NCBI RefSeq assembly: GCF_900188415.1
Contig: NZ_FZNV01000001.1
Coordinates: 895,501-959,500, forward strand
Direction of reading: 5' to 3'
DNA from: Maribacter sedimenticola
Lineage (GTDB): Bacteria; Bacteroidota; Bacteroidia; Flavobacteriales; Flavobacteriaceae
DNA: 64,000 bases
Positions 35,658-42,832 of this stretch are shown piece by piece. Position numbers and translations under genes: made by a program. Under the pieces are notes generated by a model, which was not told the origin of the DNA, did no database searches, and worked only from the letters and a program-made list of their open reading frames with translations. Each line of letters starts with the position of its first letter. Position 1 is the first letter of the stretch.

Positions 35658-37484
35658 ATGCTGATACGAACATTATTGTCCCTCATGGTATTGTCCTTGT
35701 TCTTGGGATGTACTTCTAAGCCAGATGGCACGGCAATTAAGATAGCCTTTATGGCCGATGTGCATTTTTCAGATGTATATCCGGTTACCGATGCACTTAC
35801 CGAGGAAATGGCCACCACGACCATGAACGGACAAAAAACATTGATCAGGACCATGGAGGCCCAATTGCATTCCACACGATTGTTCAATGAAAATTATTTT
35901 GCCTTTATAGCGGCGCTGGACGATGCCGTATCCAGGGGCGTAAAACTCATTGCCCTACCCGGGGATTTTAGTGATGACGGTCAGCCATTGCATATTAAGG
36001 GGCTTAAAACCATTATGGACCGGTACGCACGGGAACATGGGGTTTCCTTTTTTGTTATCAATGGCAACCATGACCCAACCCGACCTTTTGGAAAGGAAGG
36101 TGGGGAATCGGATTTTTTGGGGAAGGACGGCACATCACGGCCTTTGATCAGTACCTTGGAAAATAGGAAACCATCCGTAAAGGAATTTCAGGGAATGGTG
36201 TTGGCAGATATCAAGGAGTGGGGCTATGAAGGTATTGTGACGGAGCTGCGCGACTTTGGCTTTTTTCCCAAAAAGGAATACCTGTTTTGGTCCACCCCCT
36301 TTGCGGAATATTCCTATGGGGACTATCGGTATTCTTTGGCACAAACGGCTTCGGAACTAAAAAATCGCACCTATGTATGTAAGGAAGCGGCCATGCCCAT
36401 GCCAGATGTCAGTTATGTGGTAGAACCGGTAAACGGACTTTGGCTTTTGGCCCTGGATGCCAGTGTGTACCTTCCCAAAAAAGATGGACAAGGATTTCAT
36501 GGCGCCGGTATTGGCTATAATGAGGTTATTAAATACAAAAGGCACCTGATCGACTGGACGGAAAAAGTAATGCAGGATGCCCAGCGCTTGGGGAAAACGG
36601 TCATTGCCTTTAGCCATTATCCCATGGTCGATTTTAATGACGGGGCCTCTGCGGAAATAAAGGCATTGTTCGGGGAATCTTCCTTTCAGGCGCATAGAAT
36701 TCCGTCGGAGCAGGTGGGGAACACCTTTGCCAATATTGGGCTCAAGGTGCATGTGGGCGGTCATATGCATGTTAACGATACGGGGATCATTACCACCCCT
36801 CAAGGCAATACCTTGACCAATATACAAACACCCTCCCTGGCGGCCTATGCCCCCGGGTATAAACTTATTACGGTAACCGGTAACCAAGAGATGCGGTTAG
36901 AGACCATTCGTATGGATGAGGTTCCGGGGTTCAATACATTTTTTGAGCTGTACCAAAAGGAACATGAATTTTTACGAACCCATTTTCCCGAAAAAGAATG
37001 GAACAAGGACATCTTATCCGCTACCTCATATGCTGAGTTTACAAAGGCCCATTTAGCGGGTCTGGTCTCCATGCGCTTCTTGCAGGAAGATTGGCCTACC
37101 TCCCTAAAAGAACAAATTTTGGATCATAACCTTTGGCAAATCCTGCAACGTGCGGCGGGGATATCGGATACGGAAATGGTGACCACGGAGAAAAAAATAG
37201 CCATGACCAAGCTACAGGAACTCATGGCACACCACGAACTTACCACGGCGCAACTGACCCAATGGACAGGGCTGGACCTTATCACCGATTTCTACCGGAT
37301 AAAGAATGCGGACCAATTGGCGCTAACGGATATTCCCGCACCCCGACTAAAAGCCTATGCATTGTTGCGGCAAGTACTCCATGAAAATACCTCTAATTCA
37401 TCGTTGATGGAACTGCAACGGTTCATGCAAATTTTTGATAAGCAATTACATGGGGAACCTGCGGTAGATTTTAGGGTGGAGTAG
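35658..37484 (+). CDS. Calcineurin-like metallophosphoesterase lipoprotein
   Basis: 608 residues with a lipoprotein signal (SLFLGCTSKPDG). The metallophosphoesterase motifs are in order: FMADVHFSD near 31, LPGDFSDDGQ near 101, INGNHDPT near 135, FSHYP near 317 and GGHMHVND near 372. Residues 410-608 form a helical tail with no recognised domain. Members hydrolyse phosphomono- or diesters using two metal ions. It follows the alkaline phosphatase on the same strand (63-base gap containing a stem-loop at 35614-35636 without a T-run), so it is likely to be part of the same phosphate-release function. Confidence 0.88.
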   Translation: MLIRTLLSLMVLSLFLGCTSKPDGTAIKIAFMADVHFSDVYPVTDALTEEMATTTMNGQKTLIRTMEAQLHSTRLFNENYFAFIAALDDAVSRGVKLIALPGDFSDDGQPLHIKGLKTIMDRYAREHGVSFFVINGNHDPTRPFGKEGGESDFLGKDGTSRPLISTLENRKPSVKEFQGMVLADIKEWGYEGIVTELRDFGFFPKKEYLFWSTPFAEYSYGDYRYSLAQTASELKNRTYVCKEAAMPMPDVSYVVEPVNGLWLLALDASVYLPKKDGQGFHGAGIGYNEVIKYKRHLIDWTEKVMQDAQRLGKTVIAFSHYPMVDFNDGASAEIKALFGESSFQAHRIPSEQVGNTFANIGLKVHVGGHMHVNDTGIITTPQGNTLTNIQTPSLAAYAPGYKLITVTGNQEMRLETIRMDEVPGFNTFFELYQKEHEFLRTHFPEKEWNKDILSATSYAEFTKAHLAGLVSMRFLQEDWPTSLKEQILDHNLWQILQRAAGISDTEMVTTEKKIAMTKLQELMAHHELTTAQLTQWTGLDLITDFYRIKNADQLALTDIPAPRLKAYALLRQVLHENTSNSSLMELQRFMQIFDKQLHGEPAVDFRVE

Positions 37485-37580
37485 TTTATATAGATTGATG
37501 CAGGATTTGTTAAATGTTTAAAAAAGTGATATAAAATTATAATTAATACAAAAAAATATTAATTTCTTGTAAATGGATTA

Positions 37581-37769
37581 TTGTTGACCTTAGATAATGC
37601 CGATGTTACCTTATTCGTGGCTAGAGCTGGGGTTACGGAAAAATCGGTCTTGGAAGAGGCAAATGAACTTAACCGTCGTGATAAGTTGAAGAACATGGCC
37701 TTTGTATTGAACGATGCCAAAATCGATGCTAAGAAAACGTATTCCTACGCCTACAAGGAAAAGGCATAA
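37581..37769 (+). pseudogene. 3' fragment of a Wzc-type tyrosine kinase gene
   Basis: The 62-residue frame (NADVTLFVARAGVTEKSVLE...KDKLKN-like region...TYSYAYKEKA) aligns with the last ~70 residues of the Wzc-type kinase encoded at 19719-22091 (HADITLFAVRAGVTDKNVM...NYGYGYGYE), including the C-terminal tyrosine cluster. Walker motifs and everything upstream are missing, and the only starts are TTG codons, so this is a truncated gene remnant. It indicates that another wzc-like gene once lay here and was cut by a rearrangement. Confidence 0.8.
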
Positions 37770-37825
37770 ACTGGGTGTGTTAAATTGTAATCGGTTCCCT
37801 ATTCACTAATACGACATAAACCCAA

Positions 37826-38908
37826 ATGAACGGTGTAAAAACAATATCGGTTGCGCTCTTTCTTTTCTCTATACTAGGATCGGCGCAGGAAGCACAGCAT
37901 CCCAATGTATTTTTAATAACTTTAGACGGGGTACGCTGGCAAGATGTGTTTACGGGTATGGATACTGCCTTGTTTAATAGTAGTTACACCGAGCACAAGG
38001 AAGAACTTGCACAACAGTTTGTGGGGAGTACAAATGAAGAAAGTCGGGAAAAAATCATGCCTTTTTTTTGGAATACCATTGCCCAACACGGTCAGCTGTA
38101 TGGCAATAGAAATAAAGGGAGCAAGGTAGACCTGACCAATACAATGCTGTTTTCCTATCCGGGGTATAATGAGATTTTAACGGGTAGGGCAGATGACGCC
38201 CATATTGATAGTAACGATAAAAACTATAATACGAACATAACGGTATTGGAGTTGGCAAATAGCCAAGAGAAGTATACAGGAAAGGTCGCTGCCTTTGCCA
38301 GTTGGGACGTCTTTCCGTTTATCATTAATGACAAAAGAAGTGGGGTGCCCGTAAATGCTGGGTACATGAACGCTAAGGGAGCTTTAAGCGAAAGGGAGCA
38401 ATTCTTAAATGAAATGCAACGCCAAGCCCCGGTTATTTGGGAAAGTGTGCGGTTAGATGTATTTACCCACCATTTTGCCAAGGAGTATGTAAAAAAGAAC
38501 CATCCCAAACTGGTGTATATAGCATATGGGGAAACCGATGATTTTGCACACGGCGGATTATTTGATATGTACATGAAGGCCCTACATAACACCGATGCCC
38601 TAATCGCGGATTTATGGCAATACGTACAGCAAGACGACTTTTATAAGGACAATACCTATTTTATAATTACCACGGACCACGGCAGGGGAGAAGGTGTACG
38701 TGAACATGCAAAATGGACCGACCATGGCAAAGAAGTACAAGGAGCGGAACATACATGGTTGGCCATATTGGGACCTAAGGTAAAACCAGTGGGGGAAACC
38801 GATAATGTACAGCTGTTCACTGACCAAATTGTACCCACCATTAGTAAACTATTACATTTAAAATGGGACACAAAAAGGATTACCGCAAAGCCGCTACTTC
38901 TGGAATAA
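37826..38908 (+). CDS. Exported alkaline-phosphatase-superfamily protein (phosphodiesterase-like)
   Basis: 360 residues with a signal peptide ending GSAQ. Alkaline phosphatase superfamily core: VFLITLDGVRWQDVF (first metal Asp), NTMLFSYPGYNEILTG near 112 with the candidate nucleophile Ser/Thr in the position used by nucleotide pyrophosphatase/phosphodiesterases and phosphoglycerate mutases, GETDDFAHGG near 236 (Asp/His ligands) and ITTDHGRGEG near 285. Substrate is not predictable; candidates are phosphodiesters or phosphonate esters. It is the last plus-strand gene of the phosphatase-rich region and converges on the cytochrome gene set. Confidence 0.82.
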   Translation: MNGVKTISVALFLFSILGSAQEAQHPNVFLITLDGVRWQDVFTGMDTALFNSSYTEHKEELAQQFVGSTNEESREKIMPFFWNTIAQHGQLYGNRNKGSKVDLTNTMLFSYPGYNEILTGRADDAHIDSNDKNYNTNITVLELANSQEKYTGKVAAFASWDVFPFIINDKRSGVPVNAGYMNAKGALSEREQFLNEMQRQAPVIWESVRLDVFTHHFAKEYVKKNHPKLVYIAYGETDDFAHGGLFDMYMKALHNTDALIADLWQYVQQDDFYKDNTYFIITTDHGRGEGVREHAKWTDHGKEVQGAEHTWLAILGPKVKPVGETDNVQLFTDQIVPTISKLLHLKWDTKRITAKPLLLE

Positions 38909-38985
38909 AAAAGAGTTTACAATAAACAGTACGAATTTCCGAGTCTGGAACGTGTAGGTCTTAAACCCACATAAACTTTTCAGCC

Positions 38986-40380
38986 TTAATACACAATACT
39001 ATCCGATGAGATGACCGGGAGCGTATAATTGCCATACTCCACGGCTGTTTTTCCATGGTTCATATATTCAGTACCTGTTTTATGATGCTCAGGATTGAAC
39101 AAAACTACTTTTTCCAAAGCCTTAAATTCAGTGAGGACGGAAAGATATTCCTCCTTAAAATTGGTGTAGGAAAGGTTGATGCTTTTTAAATATTGAAGTG
39201 ATTTCAATTGTTCCAGCTGGCTCCCGGTTAGTTGGGTATGATCTAATTGTACCCGTGTAAGATTGGGCAACTTGGCAAGCGCTGTACATATGTCATCGGT
39301 TATTTGGGTGCCGCCAAGGTCCAATAGGGCAATTTGAGGAGCGATGGCATTTAAATAAGGGGCATCGGCATTGGTAAACGTGGGCAAGTTAAGTGCCGAT
39401 ACTTTTAGGTAATTCGTTCGCTCACTGATCGGGGCCACGTGCAATCCAAAATTCTTTACATAGTGGATACTGTCCGTAGCGGCAGCGGCTATTTCGGTTG
39501 GGGGATAGTCCATTACCTCGGATTTCGGGAAATAAGGTGCAAAAAGCGATTTGGGTAATTTCAGCTCCCCTATGGTCGTAGTGAACGGATGTCCTTTCGC
39601 AATCCACGTTTCTACCAATTTAATGGCTTCCTTGCTCGGTTGACGTTTGCCATCGGGCGGCATGTGCCGGTCATTGGATTTGGGCAGTTCCATCCGTAGA
39701 AAAAGGTCGCTCTTCTCTGGATGATGTGCCGTCAGTACCGGTCCGTTTTCCCCACTGGTAAGGATGCTTTCCTCAGAATGCAATAACAACTCCCCCTTTG
39801 CCTTTTTAGGGTTGTGGCAGCTTACACAGTTATTGTTGAGAATAGGGGCAATAACATCGGTATAGAACACCGCTGATTCCCAATCCGTTTCCGAAAGTAC
39901 AATTTCCTTTTCCTCAAAGACCGGATATCCCAAGGCCGCTTTAAGGGTATTGGGCAATGGCTCTACCAAATAGTCCTCCCCGTGGGTAATGTTGCCGCCT
40001 TGGTGACCGGTAAAGGATATCAGCACAAAAAGTAATCCCGAGATAACCAAAACGGGAATTTTTTGAAGCATAGCGGCAAATGAAACTGTAGCTAATCTGG
40101 CCCACAGTATAAAACAGCACAGGGCGGTAGCAATCCCGGACCATAAATGGATTTTAACGGAATTGAACGAATAGCCTTCGCCCAGATATTGTAGATATCC
40201 GGTAATACAGGCCAATACGGCCACATACGCTCCCCAAAGGTAAATGAGGGATATGACCTTGGTAAATTCTTTCTTTTTGCGATCTACAAACTGCAAGAGC
40301 AATCCCGCAATGATAAAACCAATGGGCAAATGCACGACAAGGGGGTGCAGTCTTCCTAAAAGTTGTTTTAAAATATCCAT
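38986..40380 (-). CDS. Membrane protein with DUF2231-like segment, c-type cytochrome motif and leucine-rich tail
   Basis: 464 residues. Four membrane segments in the first 130 residues start LHPLVVHLPIGFIIAGLLL, typical of DUF2231-like domains. Then one c-type haem motif CVSCHNPKKAKGELLLHSEE near residue 187 and a distal RHMPPDGK methionine region, as in Planctomycete cytochrome C (PSCyt1) domains. The last ~150 residues contain short leucine-rich repeat-like units (LPNLTRVQLDHTQLTGSQL). It is the last of four genes on this strand. Probably membrane-anchored with the haem domain in the periplasm; electron-transfer partners are unknown. Confidence 0.8.
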   Translation of the reverse strand: MDILKQLLGRLHPLVVHLPIGFIIAGLLLQFVDRKKKEFTKVISLIYLWGAYVAVLACITGYLQYLGEGYSFNSVKIHLWSGIATALCCFILWARLATVSFAAMLQKIPVLVISGLLFVLISFTGHQGGNITHGEDYLVEPLPNTLKAALGYPVFEEKEIVLSETDWESAVFYTDVIAPILNNNCVSCHNPKKAKGELLLHSEESILTSGENGPVLTAHHPEKSDLFLRMELPKSNDRHMPPDGKRQPSKEAIKLVETWIAKGHPFTTTIGELKLPKSLFAPYFPKSEVMDYPPTEIAAAATDSIHYVKNFGLHVAPISERTNYLKVSALNLPTFTNADAPYLNAIAPQIALLDLGGTQITDDICTALAKLPNLTRVQLDHTQLTGSQLEQLKSLQYLKSINLSYTNFKEEYLSVLTEFKALEKVVLFNPEHHKTGTEYMNHGKTAVEYGNYTLPVISSDSIVY

Positions 40381-40392
40381 GCGTATATAGGG

Positions 40393-41277
40393 CTATTCAA
40401 TGGTTAACCGTTCTTTGATCACCTTCACCATATACAGATTGGCTTTCCACTGGTCCGCTACGGGTACTTGGGTATAGGGCAAAGTAGGCATATAGCCGGC
40501 AGGGCCAAATTCTGTGGTTAGGGTAAAGGTATCGTGAGTTTTCCAATGGTGGCGAATAACTTTTTCCCAAATATCCAGATGTCTGTCCACGGTCTTTTTC
40601 CATTCCGGTGCTTCGGGGTCGTTGACCTGCGGTCCTTCGGCATGTCCCACCCGTGCATGCAAGTGCCCGGTACGCGGAATAATTTGGGAAAGGGCTTGCT
40701 CCTGCCGTTCCAATAGCGATTCGTGTACCACCATCCAATGGCTGATATCCAAATTTAAGCGTAAATCGGGAATTCGGTCCAAATAGGTTTGGGTGTCGGG
40801 TAGGTTAAAACTAAAGCGACCCCTATGCGTTTCATGATAAATGGGAATGTTATGTTCCTTGGCAATGGCGTTGGCAACCGCTATAAAGGCCTTGTTCTGT
40901 TCAAAGGTAAAAAAGTCGCTTCCCGTATGGCAGTTGATATATGCAGGGGACCAGGTCAACAATTTTTTTAAATGTTCGCCATAGGCACGCAAACTTTCCT
41001 CAAACGGGACGTTCTTGTTGGTGCCGTTTAAAAAGGCAACCTGTAGGTCATGACGCTGCAAGGCGGCTATTAATTGTTCCTCATCTTCCTTGTTGCTTGG
41101 AAGCCAAATTTCAATACCGTCATATCCGGCGGATTTTGTTTTTTCGCAAAACGCATCCCATGAAACCGTGCGCCCCCAATCCGTTTGAAAAAATTGTATC
41201 GATTTTGTTGACTGTCCCCAAAGGGCGTTGACGGACAATAAGATTGTCACCAGTAAAAACGTTCGTAATGCTACCAT
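40393..41277 (-). CDS. Exported sugar isomerase/epimerase-like TIM-barrel protein
   Basis: 294 residues. Signal peptide ending ALWGQ, then an AP-endonuclease/xylose-isomerase-like TIM barrel: KSAGYDGIEIWLPS near residue 47, YINCHTGSD near 115, IYHETHRGRFSF near 150, LRLNLDISHW near 172 and LTTEFGPAGY near 255, giving the Glu/Asp/His metal ligands of the family. Exported members of this group occur beside Planctomycete-type cytochromes and are thought to act on sugars or keto-sugars in the periplasm. It lies 12 bases from the downstream membrane cytochrome gene and is probably in one operon. Confidence 0.85.
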   Translation of the reverse strand: MVALRTFLLVTILLSVNALWGQSTKSIQFFQTDWGRTVSWDAFCEKTKSAGYDGIEIWLPSNKEDEEQLIAALQRHDLQVAFLNGTNKNVPFEESLRAYGEHLKKLLTWSPAYINCHTGSDFFTFEQNKAFIAVANAIAKEHNIPIYHETHRGRFSFNLPDTQTYLDRIPDLRLNLDISHWMVVHESLLERQEQALSQIIPRTGHLHARVGHAEGPQVNDPEAPEWKKTVDRHLDIWEKVIRHHWKTHDTFTLTTEFGPAGYMPTLPYTQVPVADQWKANLYMVKVIKERLTIE

Positions 41278-41291
41278 AGGGTTAGTTTTCT

Positions 41292-42809
41292 TTAGGCCAA
41301 TATTTCTCTAATGATTTCCCCTTCCACATCGGTCAACCTAAACGGTCTACCTTGAAAATCGTACGTAAACTGTTCGTGATTAAAGCCCAGTAAATGTAAA
41401 ATGGTGGCATGCACATCATGTACGGACACCCTGCCATCTACCCCGGCAAACCCAATACTGTCCGTTGTTCCGTGAGAGGCACCTTTTTTAATGCCCCCAC
41501 CGGCCATCCACATGGTAAATGCATCACCATGGTGGTCACGTCCTTTAAAGCCCATGGTCTTTCCTTCCCTGTTCTCTTGCATTGGGGTTCTGCCAAACTC
41601 TCCTCCCCAGACCACTAGGGTATCCTCCAGGAGGCCGCGCTGCTTTAAATCTAGCAAAAGGGCGGTCATGGGTCGGTCTATTTCGCGGCATTTATTCTTT
41701 AGCCCCAAATCCACGGCGGTGCTTGGGTCCGTGCCATGGGCATCCCACCCCCAATCGAACAATTGTACGAAGCGAACGCCGTCCTCTACCAATTTACGCG
41801 CCAACAGACAGTTATTGGCAAAGGATTCCTTGCCCGGTTCTACGCCGTACATTTCTTTAATATGGTCCGGCTCGTTATTGATATTCATGACTTCCGGAAC
41901 CGCGATCTGCATGCGGTAGGCCATTTCATATTGATTGATGCGGGCCAATATTTCCGGGTCGGCATATTTGGCATATTCCTTTTTATTGATTTCGTTGATG
42001 GCCTTGATGGTATTCTTTTTTAGGTCCCTTGAAATACCCTCAGGGTCTTCTATGTAGAGTACAGGGTCTCCTTTGGAGCGACATTGTACCCCTTGGTAAA
42101 CCGAAGGCAAAAAGCCGCTGCCCCAAACACTTTTTCCGGCACTGGGGGCCTTACCGCCCGAGGTGAGGACTACAAAACCGGGTAGGTTCTGGTTTTCGGA
42201 ACCAAGACCGTACGTTACCCACGAGCCTATGCTGGGCCTGCCCAAACGCGGACTGCCGGTATGCATGAACAATTGTGCGGGACCGTGGTTGAACTGATCG
42301 GTATGTACCGCTTTTAAAAAGGCCACTTCATCTACTACCTTTTTAAAATGGGGCAGGTTGTCCGATACCCAATTCCCCGATTCCCCTTCCTGTTTGAACG
42401 TGGCTTGCGGTCCCAAAAGTTTGGGCGTACCGCGAATAAAAGCGAATTTTTTGCCTTCAAGAAAGGATTGCGGACAGGCTTGATCGTTCAATTTGGCCAG
42501 TTCCGGTTTATAATCGAACATTTCCAATTGGGAGGGTGCCCCGGCCATATGCAGGTAAATGACATTTTTCACCCTTGGGGAAAATGGTGGGGGAAGGGTA
42601 GCCAAAGGGTTGAGGTCACGCTCGGTAAACCCGTTCTGTGTGCCTGTCCCTGCTTGTTGGGGCCGTAGCGGGTCGCATCCCATAAAAATGGAGCCTAAGG
42701 CCAATCCGCCCATACCCGTGGCACATTGTTTTATAAAATGTCTACGGGTCTTTGCGGCTACCTCCCGTTGTAGTTTTTCTGCTATAAGTCGTTCTACATT
42801 ACTTTTCAT
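41292..42809 (-). CDS. DUF1501 (sulfatase-like) protein with Tat-type signal
   Basis: 505 residues. The N-terminus TRRHFIKQCATGMGGLALGS resembles a twin-arginine signal. DUF1501 features follow: VIYLHMAGAPSQLEMFDYKP near 84, FNHGPAQLFMHTGSPRLGRPS near 175, FVQLFDWGWDAHG near 340, VWGGEFGRTP near 395 and HHGDAFTMWMAGGGIKKG near 425. DUF1501 proteins belong to the alkaline phosphatase/sulfatase superfamily and nearly always lie next to DUF1549/DUF1553 cytochrome genes, as here (24-base gap). The catalytic role is not established. Confidence 0.9.
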   Translation of the reverse strand: MKSNVERLIAEKLQREVAAKTRRHFIKQCATGMGGLALGSIFMGCDPLRPQQAGTGTQNGFTERDLNPLATLPPPFSPRVKNVIYLHMAGAPSQLEMFDYKPELAKLNDQACPQSFLEGKKFAFIRGTPKLLGPQATFKQEGESGNWVSDNLPHFKKVVDEVAFLKAVHTDQFNHGPAQLFMHTGSPRLGRPSIGSWVTYGLGSENQNLPGFVVLTSGGKAPSAGKSVWGSGFLPSVYQGVQCRSKGDPVLYIEDPEGISRDLKKNTIKAINEINKKEYAKYADPEILARINQYEMAYRMQIAVPEVMNINNEPDHIKEMYGVEPGKESFANNCLLARKLVEDGVRFVQLFDWGWDAHGTDPSTAVDLGLKNKCREIDRPMTALLLDLKQRGLLEDTLVVWGGEFGRTPMQENREGKTMGFKGRDHHGDAFTMWMAGGGIKKGASHGTTDSIGFAGVDGRVSVHDVHATILHLLGFNHEQFTYDFQGRPFRLTDVEGEIIREILA

Positions 42810-42832
42810 GCGCGTACATTTTGATGTAGGGC

